Part shown: positions 16,192 to 24,145 of the stretch, piece by piece
Layout of the letters: each line of letters begins with the position of its first letter
Position numbering within the stretch: position 1 is the stretch's first letter
Source: Bacteroidota bacterium
Lineage (GTDB): Bacteria > Bacteroidota > Bacteroidia > Palsa-948
Length of the DNA: 37,930 bases
Reading direction: 5' to 3'
Assembly (NCBI GenBank): GCA_016195025.1
Contig: JACQAL010000028.1
Coordinates: 1-37,930, forward strand
The notes under the pieces: model-generated
What the model was told of the DNA's origin: nothing
Seen by the model: only the letters and a program-made list of their open reading frames with translations
The model's database searches: none
Translations under genes and position numbers: made by a program

Positions 16192-17820
16192 TCACTCGGC
16201 TTTCCATTCCAATTCCAAATCCCAGTTTGAACGAATCGTAATCGGATTGGAATAATAAATTACGGTTTCCGGTTTTCGTTTCTGCAAATAATTTCCGGTT
16301 GTCCAATTATCGTCTCCGTTTTTATCGTAGATAATTCGAATTTTATAAGAGCCGGGGGGAAGAAAAGTGTACATGAAAACTTCTTTATCGGAATTTGCAT
16401 AATCAACTATTTCTCCTTTCTCGTTCATCAGTTGTAAAATATATTTGGTTTGATTTTTAATTTTCAAAGTTAATTTCAATGTGCCATAATATTTTTCTTC
16501 CTGTGTTTTGAAATTAATTTTTATGGTGTCGTTCTTCAACCCGAAAATATCCGTAAAAGTTGCGGGAGGAATGAATAATTTATAGGAAGAATCCTGATTC
16601 AGAGGAAAACTGAAAAAGAAATTTCTTTTTACTTCATCAGAAAACTTTTCATTCGTATAGTTTATTTTTTTATCTCCTGCAGAAAGATTTATTAAATCCG
16701 GTTTTGCCTCTTTAATCGGATGATTAAACTTGATGATTACATCTTTTTTATAGTCGAATGGCTTGTCTTTGCTCACATTTAAAAAAGGAATCAACATCCA
16801 TTTATTTCCACGGGCTGAGATTTTAGTTATCTCAGGTGTAATCGGGCGCAAGCGAACTGTGTCAAGATTTTTTCCCTTCTCCGAAACAATTATTTTTAAA
16901 GTATCTTTTATATCTCCGGCAAACCAGTAATGAAGCGTATCTTTCTCTTTTGAGAATTCATAGACAACATTTTCTTTTGACTCATTAGAAAGAAATTTTA
17001 ATTGCAAGGAATCTGCGCGCTTCGAGAATGAAAAAACAATATGCCCGCGCTCTGCGAAAGTTGCTTTTTTCAGTTTTTGTTTTACTGGCTCTTCCTTGAA
17101 CAAAATTAAATTCAATGAAGTGTTCCCGGAAATTTTTATCAGCGTGTCGGAAAATCCGATGAGTTCTTCAGGAGAATCATAGAGATAATTCGAATTAATA
17201 TCTTTCAGCGCGAATGCTTTGTATGTGCCCGCTCGAATGTTATTTATTTTATAAGAACCATCGGCATTTGTTTTTCCAAAGTAAGACGGAAGTTTTTTAT
17301 ACGGCACCGAATCATCGTAAGAATCGTAAAGCATCACAAGAATTCCTTTATCCGTTTTCCCATCGAAAGCATTTTTTACTGTGCCAGAAAGTTTCAGCGA
17401 GTCAATATAATTTCCGGTGGAGAAAACATATTGAAAATCTTCCAGCATATTTCCCTCTGTGAAATCGCGTATAGAATTTCCGAAATTAAAAGTGTAAGTG
17501 GTGTTTTTCTTCAGCGTATCTTTCACTTCAATCAAAAGCATTTTGCCTTTTGCTTTCACATCAGGCTGAATATTCATAGGAGGAGAAATGAGTAACTGCT
17601 TTTGCAAATCGCCAACCTGGATGTACTCATTAAAAACAATCGCAATATTTTTCGCGGAGAAATTTTTTGCAGCGCTGTCAGGAATATATTTTACTGCGCG
17701 GGGCGGTCTGGTGTCTTTCGGACCTCCGGAGGGATTTACAATTTGCGCACAACTAAAAAAAAACAATGAGACAATAAAACAATAAAACAATTTGAAAATG
17801 ATATTCGGAAAATTTTTCAT
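16192..17820 (-). CDS. Big_5 Ig-like domain lipoprotein
   Basis: 542 residues from ATG 17820; the frame could begin two codons earlier at a TTG (17826), but the ATG is preferred. A lipoprotein signal peptide ends LFFFSC with the lipidated Cys at 24. Next comes a bacterial Ig-like (Big_5) domain at about 38-130 (NPSGGPKDTRPPRAVKYIPDSAA is the hallmark start of this Bacteroidota family), a carboxypeptidase-regulatory or SdrD-B-like domain at about 140-230 (LSGTVKNAFDGKTDKGILVMLYDS...KTNADGSYKINNIRAGTYKAFALKD) and further beta-rich sequence to the end. It is probably anchored at the outer membrane; function unknown. It starts 2 nt after the sulfoxide reductase stop, so it is third in the comF run. 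Its hydrophobic core is written in TTTTATTG repeats. Confidence 0.88.
   Translation of the reverse strand: MKNFPNIIFKLFYCFIVSLFFFSCAQIVNPSGGPKDTRPPRAVKYIPDSAAKNFSAKNIAIVFNEYIQVGDLQKQLLISPPMNIQPDVKAKGKMLLIEVKDTLKKNTTYTFNFGNSIRDFTEGNMLEDFQYVFSTGNYIDSLKLSGTVKNAFDGKTDKGILVMLYDSYDDSVPYKKLPSYFGKTNADGSYKINNIRAGTYKAFALKDINSNYLYDSPEELIGFSDTLIKISGNTSLNLILFKEEPVKQKLKKATFAERGHIVFSFSKRADSLQLKFLSNESKENVVYEFSKEKDTLHYWFAGDIKDTLKIIVSEKGKNLDTVRLRPITPEITKISARGNKWMLIPFLNVSKDKPFDYKKDVIIKFNHPIKEAKPDLINLSAGDKKINYTNEKFSDEVKRNFFFSFPLNQDSSYKLFIPPATFTDIFGLKNDTIKINFKTQEEKYYGTLKLTLKIKNQTKYILQLMNEKGEIVDYANSDKEVFMYTFLPPGSYKIRIIYDKNGDDNWTTGNYLQKRKPETVIYYSNPITIRSNWDLELEWKAE
17764..17795 (-). repeat. 8-nt tandem repeat in lipoprotein signal-peptide codons
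   Basis: On the minus strand two perfect TTTTATTG units (17780-17787, 17772-17779) are flanked by the variants TCAAATTG (17788-17795) and TCTCATTG (17764-17771). The unit length is not a multiple of three, so gain or loss of one unit would shift the reading frame. Confidence 0.6.
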
Positions 17821-17822
17821 CT

Positions 17823-18308
17823 TCAAACTTTTACTAACCGGGAAATTAATTCAGAAACTTCTTCCAGATATATTTTATCCGTCTCATCAAAATCATTCAA
17901 CTTGTTCGAATCAACATCGAGTATGGCAAAAACCTCTCCGTTGTTGAAACAAGGAACTACAATTTCCGATTTTGAATCTGCACTGCAGGCAATGTGGTTG
18001 GGAAATTTTTCCACGTCATCAACTATAATTGCTTTTTTTTCTTTCCACGCAGTTCCGCAAACTCCTTTGCCGAATGAAATTCTCGTGCAAGCCACCGGAC
18101 CCTGAAACGGGCCGAGCACTAATTCATTTTGTTTTGCGAAATAAATTCCCACCCAGAAAAAATCCATTCCATATTTCAGCGCACTCATGATGTTTGAAAC
18201 ATTCGCGATAAAATCTTTTTCACTTTCCACCAGCGCTTTGATTTGCGGAAGAAGCGATTCGTATTTTTCTTTTTTAGTTGCGCCTGAAACAAGAATGGAT
18301 TCTGACAT
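17823..18308 (-). CDS. msrC: Free methionine-(R)-sulfoxide reductase (GAF domain)
   Basis: 161 residues from ATG 18308 (MSESILVS); the frame is open further upstream but without a better start. A single GAF domain with the fRMsr signatures: FFWVGIYF, LGPFQGPVACTRISFGKGVCGTAW, then HIACSADSKSEIVVP and FAILDVDSNKLNDFDETD. The three cysteines used in catalysis and resolution in this family are present (C74, C84, C108). The enzyme reduces free L-methionine-(R)-sulfoxide to methionine with thioredoxin as reductant, in the cytoplasm. It lies 16 nt after comF and 2 nt before the lipoprotein gene. Confidence 0.93.
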   Translation of the reverse strand: MSESILVSGATKKEKYESLLPQIKALVESEKDFIANVSNIMSALKYGMDFFWVGIYFAKQNELVLGPFQGPVACTRISFGKGVCGTAWKEKKAIIVDDVEKFPNHIACSADSKSEIVVPCFNNGEVFAILDVDSNKLNDFDETDKIYLEEVSELISRLVKV

Positions 18309-18324
18309 AGCGGCAAAGATAAGA

Positions 18325-19011
18325 TTAGTGCGCCATCGTAGTGGCGATTGTTGCAATGCTCACTTTTGTGTCGGGCACTTCCAGAATTTTATTCGCGCAT
18401 GCTTCGAGTGTTGCTCCGGTTGTCACCACATCGTCCACGAGCAGCACATGCTTGCCGCGAATTTTTTCAGGGAAAATTACTTTGAAAATTTCTTCTACAT
18501 TTTTCCATCGGGCAAAGCGGGATTTTTTTGTCTGCGTTTCAGAAGCGTAAGTCCGGATTAAAATTTCACCGGAAGATTCCGCGCTCATGGATTCGGCAAT
18601 TCCCTGCGCGAACGTTTCGCTTTGATTGTAGCCGCGCTTTTTAAATTTCTTCGGATGAAGCGGGACAGGAATGACCACATTCGCGGATGAAAACATCGGA
18701 GCCATTTTTAATTCCTTGCCGTAATATTTTCCGAGCGTGTTGCCGATTTCTTTTTTACCGCGATATTTCAACTGGTGAATCAAATGCTGCACTTTGCTTC
18801 CTTTGCTGAATGAATAAAGCGATGACGCGGAATAAATAGTTGTTCTTCCCCAGAAAAGTTTCACCACCGGATTGTCGGTATATAAATGAAAATTTGTTTT
18901 CGGCAAATGATAGAGGCAATACGTGCAAATGCTTTCTTCCGTCTTGAATAAACTTTTTCCGCATGCCGCGCACACTTTCGGAAAAATCAGCGAGAGAAAA
19001 TCGTTTAACAT
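18325..19011 (-). CDS. comF: ComF family phosphoribosyltransferase-like protein
   Basis: 228 residues. An N-terminal four-cysteine zinc-finger-like motif (C14, C17, C29, C32 in CAACG...CTYC) is followed by a phosphoribosyltransferase fold: VIPVPLHPKKFKKRGYNQSE and the PRPP loop VLLVDDVVTTGATLEAC near residues 190-206. ComF/GntX proteins are linked to DNA uptake in competent bacteria; their enzymatic activity is not settled. It is first gene of the minus-strand run at 19011-16192. A TAATCTTTG sequence on the minus strand (19033-19041), one base longer than the -7 consensus, lies 21 nt before the start. Confidence 0.93.
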   Translation of the reverse strand: MLNDFLSLIFPKVCAACGKSLFKTEESICTYCLYHLPKTNFHLYTDNPVVKLFWGRTTIYSASSLYSFSKGSKVQHLIHQLKYRGKKEIGNTLGKYYGKELKMAPMFSSANVVIPVPLHPKKFKKRGYNQSETFAQGIAESMSAESSGEILIRTYASETQTKKSRFARWKNVEEIFKVIFPEKIRGKHVLLVDDVVTTGATLEACANKILEVPDTKVSIATIATTMAH

Positions 19012-19047
19012 GAATTTAATAACTTCGCTTTACAAAGATTAACATAA

Positions 19048-19986
19048 ATGTCCGAATCACAAAATTCACCTGAGCGAAAAGAAAAAAAGAAAAGCGAATG
19101 GCTTTATCTCATTCTGCTTTTGTTTTTGCTCTGCTCGAACGGAGCGTTCGGCTGGTTATGGTGGAAGGATAAGGGAAGATTGCAAATCATCACTGTGGAA
19201 AAAGAAAATGTGGAGAAAGATGCGGAGATTGTGAAACAGGAACTCATCGCGCTGAAAGCCGAATATGAAAATCTGAAAGTGGACAACAAGACCATGCAGG
19301 CAAATATTGAAGAGAAGAAAAAAGAAATTGAGGAACTTCAAAAAATTGCCGCGAAGCATAAAGACGATGCGTACATCATAGCGAAACTGAAACGCGAAAC
19401 GCAAACGCTCCGCGACATCATGCAGCATTTTGTGCACGAGATTGATTCGCTGCATACATTAAATAATAATGTGATTGCCGAACGCGAAACGGTGAAGAAA
19501 GAATTGAAAACGGAAAAAGAAAAAACCACTCAACTTACAAAAGAAAAAGATGATTTGCAGAACACGGTGAACATTGCGAGCATGTTAAAAGCGGTGGATT
19601 TGACTGTAGAAGGAATCACGGAAAAGAAAGGAGGAAAAAAAGAAGTGGAAACTAAAAAAGCAAAACGCACCGACAAAATAAAAATAAAACTTACGCTGGC
19701 AGAAAATCCTGTAGCGAAAAAAGGCGAGCACATAGTTTATGCGCGCATTGTTACGCCCGATGGAAAAGAACTCACGCAGTCGGATGATTCAACGCATATT
19801 TTTTCTTTCGGAAAATCGAAGGGCTATTGGGCAACGAAAAAAAACGTGAACTATGAAAATGAAAACACCGAAGTCATCATGTATGCGCACGCGAAGCAAG
19901 GAGATAAATTCATTAATGGAAAATATATTGTCGAAGTAAACGCGGATGGCAACACCATCGGAAGTACAACACTTGAACTGGAATGA
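19048..19986 (+). CDS. Single-pass membrane coiled-coil protein, paralogue 1
   Basis: 312 residues. A basic cytoplasmic N-terminus is followed by one transmembrane helix (about 16-39, EWLYLILLLFLLCSNGAFGW), a long coiled coil (about 47-185) including TLRDIMQHFVHEIDSLHTLN, and a C-terminal beta-type domain (about 215-312, IVYARIVTPDGKELT...GKYIVEVNADGNTIGSTTLELE). The C-terminal half is predicted outside the inner membrane. It is a clear paralogue of the product at 22287, sharing membrane anchor, coiled coil and C-domain. Its stop overlaps the WG-repeat gene start (ATGA). The sequence suggests a structural or scaffold protein of the periplasm; I do not recognise a named family. A TAACTTCG box at 19020-19027 is a weak -7 candidate. 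Confidence 0.85.
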   Translation: MSESQNSPERKEKKKSEWLYLILLLFLLCSNGAFGWLWWKDKGRLQIITVEKENVEKDAEIVKQELIALKAEYENLKVDNKTMQANIEEKKKEIEELQKIAAKHKDDAYIIAKLKRETQTLRDIMQHFVHEIDSLHTLNNNVIAERETVKKELKTEKEKTTQLTKEKDDLQNTVNIASMLKAVDLTVEGITEKKGGKKEVETKKAKRTDKIKIKLTLAENPVAKKGEHIVYARIVTPDGKELTQSDDSTHIFSFGKSKGYWATKKNVNYENENTEVIMYAHAKQGDKFINGKYIVEVNADGNTIGSTTLELE

Positions 19987-22094
19987 GAAAGAATTTTTTT
20001 CTTTTCCTTTTAACTTCGTCCTCTCTCTTTACCAGCCCGCTCGAAAAAGGTTTTGAGGCGCTGAAGATTTACAATTACTTCGAAGCGAAAAAACTTTTTA
20101 CGAGTTCATTGCGACATCATCTTTCAGGCGCTTCGTATGGGCTGAGCATAATTTTTTACCGCAACGATAATCCGTTTTACAATATTGATTCCGCGTATAA
20201 ATATATTCTGATTTCAGAAAAAAAATTTAAAACAGATTCTCCGAAAGAGAAGGAAAATCTTTCCAAGCTCAGCATTAATCAGAAAGCAATCGAAGAGCAA
20301 AAAGAAAAAATTATTCAGCGCGCGTTTGAAAAAGCAAAAACAGAAAATTTGGTAGAAACATATAATTGGTTTATCAAAAATTTTTCACACGATGAATTAA
20401 AGAAGCAAGCAACTGCGCTTCGAAACAAAGTTGCTTTTGAAAATGCCAAGAAGGCAAACACTGCGCAGGCATATAAAGATTTTATTTCCACCTATCCTGA
20501 TGCGGAAGAAATCAAAGATGCGAAATGGCTCTATGATTTCACACTATTCAATTCCATGACGAAGCCCAACAACATGGAAACCTATGAAGAGTTCATAAAA
20601 AAATTTCCGAAGAGCCCGTACCGTTTGCAGGCGCAAGACAGCGTGTTTACCTATTCGACTCGAGGCGAAAGCATTGAAGAATATCGCACGTTCATAAAAA
20701 AATTTCCCGACAACCACAATGTGAAAATTTCCTGGGAAAAAATTTATTCCCTCTCCACGTTGGATTTTACTCCGAAGGCATTTCAGAATTTCCTTTTTGA
20801 TAATCCGGATTTCCCCGATAAAGAAAAAGTGAAAGCAGATTTGCTCCGCGCGAAAATGAATTTACTGCCGGTTGTTCAGGATGGAAAATGGGGATTCATT
20901 GATTCGCTCGGCAACATGCAGATTCCGCCAACGTATGATTGGGCGGATGAATTTTCGGAAGGCGCTGCGGCTGTAACGCGCAATGAAAAATCGGGCTACA
21001 TCAACAAGGCGGGAAATATTTTTATTCCGCTTTCTTATGATGAAACAAATTCATTTCATAATGGAATGGCGGTGGTGAAAAAAGAAAATAAGTCCGGGCT
21101 CATTTCAAAAACAGGAAAACAAATTCTTCCCCTTGAGTTTGAAGATATCAGCGGAAATGAAGGTGAAGAAAAAATTTTGCTCGCGCTGAAAGAAGGCGTT
21201 TACAACTATTTTGATTCGAAAGGAAAACTTCTGACAGGGGGAAAATTTGAGAAGGCGGGAGATTTTTCTTCCGGCAGAGCGTACATTGTTCAGAACGGTC
21301 AGTATGGTTTCATCAACCGCAAAGGAGAAATAATTATTCCTGCCGTTTATAATTGGGCGGAGAGTTTTAAACCGAACGGAACAGCGCGCGTGAAACTTGC
21401 AGATAAATTCGGAATGATTGACACGAGCGGAAAATCCATTTTGCAATGCGAGTATGACCGCATTGATGATTTTTCCGAAGGGCTTGTGCTGGTGGTGAAA
21501 AATAAAAAGTTTGGCTTCGCGGATGAAAAAGGAAACAGCGTCATTCCCATAAAGTTTGATTACTCTCCTGAAATTTCTGAGGTGAAAGGATTTCAAAACG
21601 GTTTGGCAAAGGTGGAGCAGAATAAAAAACGAGGGCTCATTAATAAATCCGGAAACAGTTATCTTCCTTTAGAATACGATGACATCCGGAATTTTTCAGA
21701 GGAACTTTGCGCGGTGAAGCGCGCAGGAAAATGGAGTTATATTTCGCGCGACAAAAAACAAAAAATAAATTTTCAGTTTGATTATGCCTGGGATTTTTCC
21801 GGTGACCTGGCGAGAGTGGAACAGAAAAAGAAAAAGGGATTCATCAATCAGAAAGGAGAATTTATTATTCCTGCAACGTACGATGAAGCCACCGATTTCA
21901 AAAATGGAATTTCTATTGCAACGTTAGCGGGGAAAAAAGGTGCGCTTGATTCATCGGGGAAAATTATTATTCCTTTCGAGATGGATGAAATCACTGAAGT
22001 TCATAGCGGAATTCTGAAACTGGAAAAAAATAATAAGACGGCTTACTTTAATCTTTCGCTTCAGAAACAAATCTGGACGGAAACAGGATTCTAA
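19983..22094 (+). CDS. WG-repeat protein with N-terminal helical repeats
   Basis: 703 residues, translationally coupled to the coiled-coil gene (4-bp overlap). A short hydrophobic N-terminus (MRKNFFLFLLTSSSLFTS) is a likely signal peptide. Residues about 40-290 are helical TPR-like repeats with a YxxFIxxFPxxxxxxxA pattern (AYKDFISTYPDAEEIKDA, TYEEFIKKFPKSPYRLQA, EYRTFIKKFPDNHN). From about 298 roughly a dozen WG repeats follow (KWGFIDSLGNMQIPPTYDWA, YGFINRKGEIIIPAVYNWA, KKGFINQKGEFIIPATYDEA). WG (KWG) repeats form beta-rich surface or periplasmic structures of unknown ligand. The pairing with a membrane coiled-coil protein suggests a joint envelope role. Confidence 0.88.
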   Translation: MRKNFFLFLLTSSSLFTSPLEKGFEALKIYNYFEAKKLFTSSLRHHLSGASYGLSIIFYRNDNPFYNIDSAYKYILISEKKFKTDSPKEKENLSKLSINQKAIEEQKEKIIQRAFEKAKTENLVETYNWFIKNFSHDELKKQATALRNKVAFENAKKANTAQAYKDFISTYPDAEEIKDAKWLYDFTLFNSMTKPNNMETYEEFIKKFPKSPYRLQAQDSVFTYSTRGESIEEYRTFIKKFPDNHNVKISWEKIYSLSTLDFTPKAFQNFLFDNPDFPDKEKVKADLLRAKMNLLPVVQDGKWGFIDSLGNMQIPPTYDWADEFSEGAAAVTRNEKSGYINKAGNIFIPLSYDETNSFHNGMAVVKKENKSGLISKTGKQILPLEFEDISGNEGEEKILLALKEGVYNYFDSKGKLLTGGKFEKAGDFSSGRAYIVQNGQYGFINRKGEIIIPAVYNWAESFKPNGTARVKLADKFGMIDTSGKSILQCEYDRIDDFSEGLVLVVKNKKFGFADEKGNSVIPIKFDYSPEISEVKGFQNGLAKVEQNKKRGLINKSGNSYLPLEYDDIRNFSEELCAVKRAGKWSYISRDKKQKINFQFDYAWDFSGDLARVEQKKKKGFINQKGEFIIPATYDEATDFKNGISIATLAGKKGALDSSGKIIIPFEMDEITEVHSGILKLEKNNKTAYFNLSLQKQIWTETGF

Positions 22095-22286
22095 AAAGAT
22101 AACATAATGCTAAAAACACGAATGTATGCGAATGATGCGAAAGTTTTATTCGCGACATTCCCTTCAATTCGCATAGTGCGCATTAGTTTAACATTCTTAT
22201 GTTAACATTTCACAATTTTTAACTATATGTTTTCGTTAAGTATCCATAGTTTTGTTAAGGCATAAATTTTTAGTAAAGGAAAAATC
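22095..22286. repeat. Intergenic region with a long imperfect inverted repeat and a promoter
   Basis: Between about 22101 and 22205 the two halves are imperfectly complementary: an AACATAA...TGCTAAA...ATGCGAAT arm near 22103-22145 and a TTCGCAT...TTTAACATT...TTATGTTAAC arm near 22172-22205. It may terminate transcription from the WG gene. The promoter of the next gene lies just after. Confidence 0.45.
22247..22254 (+). promoter_or_regulatory. Bacteroidota -7 box for the 22287 gene
   Basis: TAGTTTTG is an exact TAnnTTTG match 32 nt before the ATG at 22287. A purine-rich AAAGGA (about 22276-22281) before the ATG is one of the few Shine-Dalgarno-like sites in this window. Confidence 0.5.
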
Positions 22287-23204
22287 ATGGCTGAAGAAAC
22301 ACCCAAAGAAAATAAACCCAGGCGCGATAAACTCACGCTCTTTCTTCTGATTGTGATGACGCTTTCCTGCGCGGCATTCGCGTGGATGTACTGGAACCAG
22401 AAGCAGGAAAAAGAAACCGTAGTTACTGAAAATATTCAAATCACACAGGAGTCGGAAGAGGTAAAAAAAGATTTGAACCAGCTTCAAACGGAATATGGCG
22501 GATTGAAAACCGATGACGAAAGTTTGAAAAAAGAAATTGACGAGAAGAAAACAGAAATAGAAAAACTGCAGGCGGAGGCAGAGAAACATAAAAATGATGC
22601 TTACATTATTTCCAAACTGAAAAAGGAAACGAAAACATTGCGCGACATCATGCAGCATTTTGTGGTGGAGATTGATTCGCTGAACACAGCGAACAAAACG
22701 CTGACTGCCGAAAGAGATTCGGCAACTGTTCATTTGAAAACGGAAAAAGAAAAAAGCACTTCGCTGCTAACCGAAAAGGAAAAACTTTACAAAATGGGTT
22801 CCGCGCTCAAGGCGGGAAACATAAATGTGAAAGCATATAACGTGCGGGGAAAAGACCGGCAGTCGGAAACGAACAAAGCGAAGAAGACCGATAAGATTCA
22901 GGTTTCATTTACGTTGGCGGAAAATAAAATCGCACCTGCCGGCAGCAGAATAATTTATTTGCGAATGGTAACTCCCGATGGAAAAGAATGGACCGAAGCC
23001 GCAGATGCCGACCACATGTTCACCTTCAACGGCTCGAAAGGTTTTTACGCGGTGAAAAAATCCGTTCAGTACGATAACAACGAAACCGAAGTGGTACTCT
23101 CCGTAAAGAAAAAAGATACCGAAGAATTTGTTCCGGGAAAATACCTCATTGAACTCAGCGCTGAGAATACTTCGATAGGAAGCGCTTCGCTGGAACTTGA
23201 GTGA
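22287..23204 (+). CDS. Single-pass membrane coiled-coil protein, paralogue 2
   Basis: 305 residues with the same layout as the 19048 product: Lys/Arg-rich N-terminus, transmembrane helix (about 15-37, LTLFLLIVMTLSCAAFAWMYW), coiled coil (about 45-170) with TLRDIMQHFVVEIDSLNTAN, and a C-terminal beta domain (RIIYLRMVTPDGKEWTEA...GKYLIELSAENTSIGSASLELE). The segment around IMQHFV-EIDSL is nearly identical at DNA level between the paralogues, consistent with duplication or strong constraint. It lies 250 bp upstream of bactofilin, so a link with cell-shape or envelope scaffolding is possible but inferred. Family not recognised. Confidence 0.85.
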   Translation: MAEETPKENKPRRDKLTLFLLIVMTLSCAAFAWMYWNQKQEKETVVTENIQITQESEEVKKDLNQLQTEYGGLKTDDESLKKEIDEKKTEIEKLQAEAEKHKNDAYIISKLKKETKTLRDIMQHFVVEIDSLNTANKTLTAERDSATVHLKTEKEKSTSLLTEKEKLYKMGSALKAGNINVKAYNVRGKDRQSETNKAKKTDKIQVSFTLAENKIAPAGSRIIYLRMVTPDGKEWTEAADADHMFTFNGSKGFYAVKKSVQYDNNETEVVLSVKKKDTEEFVPGKYLIELSAENTSIGSASLELE

Positions 23205-23286
23205 GTTTCAGGTTTCAGGTTGTGGAATAGTTTTTTATTCTTCCTCTGAAAAACTATTTCCGATGGAAAACCGCTATAAACATCCG

Positions 23287-23302
23287 CCTGTTTACAAACA
23301 GG
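23287..23302. repeat. Perfect intergenic hairpin
   Basis: CCTGTTT (23287-23293) and AAACAGG (23296-23302) form a 7-bp stem with a 2-nt centre, 82 nt after the 22287 gene ends. It could terminate that transcript or be a dispersed palindrome. Confidence 0.5.
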
Positions 23303-23313
23303 TGTGGCTGCAC

Positions 23314-23343
23314 TTGCCCGCCAAACAAAAACAGTTATCTTCG
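23314..23343 (+). promoter_or_regulatory. Candidate promoter for bactofilin-AtpZ
   Basis: TTG at 23314-23316 and TATCTTCG at 23336-23343 are separated by 19 nt, matching the Bacteroidota TTG-N19-TAnnTTTG layout with one -7 mismatch. The resulting leader of about 100 nt contains the AATACTT-type inverted repeat. Confidence 0.5.
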
Positions 23344-23383
23344 CTTCAGAAAATAAAATACAAGTACAAAGTAGTAAGTAGTG

Positions 23384-23447
23384 AGTATTATGAAAAAGTC
23401 AAAGCGCATTTTTCTTTCGTAATACTTAATACTTTCTACATAATACT
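23384..23447. repeat. Inverted AGTATTATG repeat in the bactofilin leader
   Basis: AGTATTATG (23384-23392) is perfectly inverted at 23439-23447 (CATAATACT), with extra AATACTT copies between (near 23421-23433) and AAGTAGTAAGTAGTG just upstream. An mRNA stem here would end only 7 nt before the bactofilin ATG and could affect translation. Confidence 0.55.
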
Positions 23448-23454
23448 TTCAAGG

Positions 23455-23886
23455 ATGTTCAACTTAAAATCCAGTTCTATGGCAAATCCAAAAACAACGG
23501 AGGCACCTTCCGTAAATATTATTGGCGCGGGAACGGTAATTGAAGGCGACATAAAATCTGACAGCGACATCCGCATTGACGGAACGCTCAACGGTTCTTT
23601 AAACACAAATGGAAAATTAGTGCTCGGCTCCACGGGAATGGTGGACGGAGAAGTGAATTGCCAGAACGCAGATATTTCAGGAACCATCAACGGAAAAATA
23701 AAAGTGGGCGAACTGCTCGCGCTCAAAGCCACCAGCAAACTCACGGGCGATATTGTTACCAACAAACTGAGCATTGAACCGGGCGCGAACTTCAGCGGTT
23801 CGTGCGCGATGGCGGGTACTGTGCCGAACATTAATTTGGTGAGCAATGGAGCAGAAACCGCCAAAGAAAAAGCAGCCGCTTTCTGA
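23455..23886 (+). CDS. Bactofilin (polymer-forming cytoskeletal protein)
   Basis: 143 residues from ATG 23455; ATG 23479 (MANPKTT) is an alternative start. The central bactofilin domain is a right-handed beta-helix built from short repeats: NIIGAGTVIEGDIKSDSDIRIDG...GSLNTNGKLVLGSTGMVDGEVNCQNADISGTINGKIKVGELLALKATSKLTGDI. Bactofilins polymerise without nucleotide into filaments that localise envelope enzymes. The frame is open upstream to 23197, but that part is repeat-rich non-coding leader. The last 41 bp overlap the AtpZ gene, a coupling typical for Bacteroidota. Confidence 0.93.
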   Translation: MFNLKSSSMANPKTTEAPSVNIIGAGTVIEGDIKSDSDIRIDGTLNGSLNTNGKLVLGSTGMVDGEVNCQNADISGTINGKIKVGELLALKATSKLTGDIVTNKLSIEPGANFSGSCAMAGTVPNINLVSNGAETAKEKAAAF

Positions 23887-24070
23887 TTACGGAAAATATG
23901 CAGGGCTCACCATGCAGATGGCAGCCACCATTGCGCTGGGCATTTGGGCAGGAATAAAGTTAGACGGTTATTTCGGTTTTAAAAAATTTCCGATCTTTAC
24001 TGTAACGCTTTCTCTCCTTTCGGTTTTTGTCGCCATGTATTTTGTGATTCGGAATGTCATGAAAAAATAA
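23846..24070 (+). CDS. atpZ: AtpZ/AtpI-family membrane protein
   Basis: 74 residues with two transmembrane helices (about 19-38 and 47-69) and a KYAGLTMQMAATIALGIWAGIKLDGYFG segment matching the AtpZ/AtpI family, which assists F1Fo ATP synthase assembly or cation uptake. ATG 23846 lies inside the bactofilin gene (41-bp overlap in another frame). In related genomes this gene usually leads into the ATP synthase operon, but here the next gene is a convergent cyclase and no atp genes follow in the window. Confidence 0.88.
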   Translation: MEQKPPKKKQPLSDYGKYAGLTMQMAATIALGIWAGIKLDGYFGFKKFPIFTVTLSLLSVFVAMYFVIRNVMKK

Positions 24071-24145
24071 AAGATGCAGAAGGGAGTGTTCTTTGGCTGC
24101 AGAAACTGCAATGGCTCCGCCTTATTAAACAAGAGGACAAAGGGG

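Noticed and set aside
23197-23454. N-terminal extension of bactofilin in the open frame
   Set aside because: The stretch contains hairpins, AATACTT repeats and a promoter-like pair, and the conserved family starts near the later ATG.
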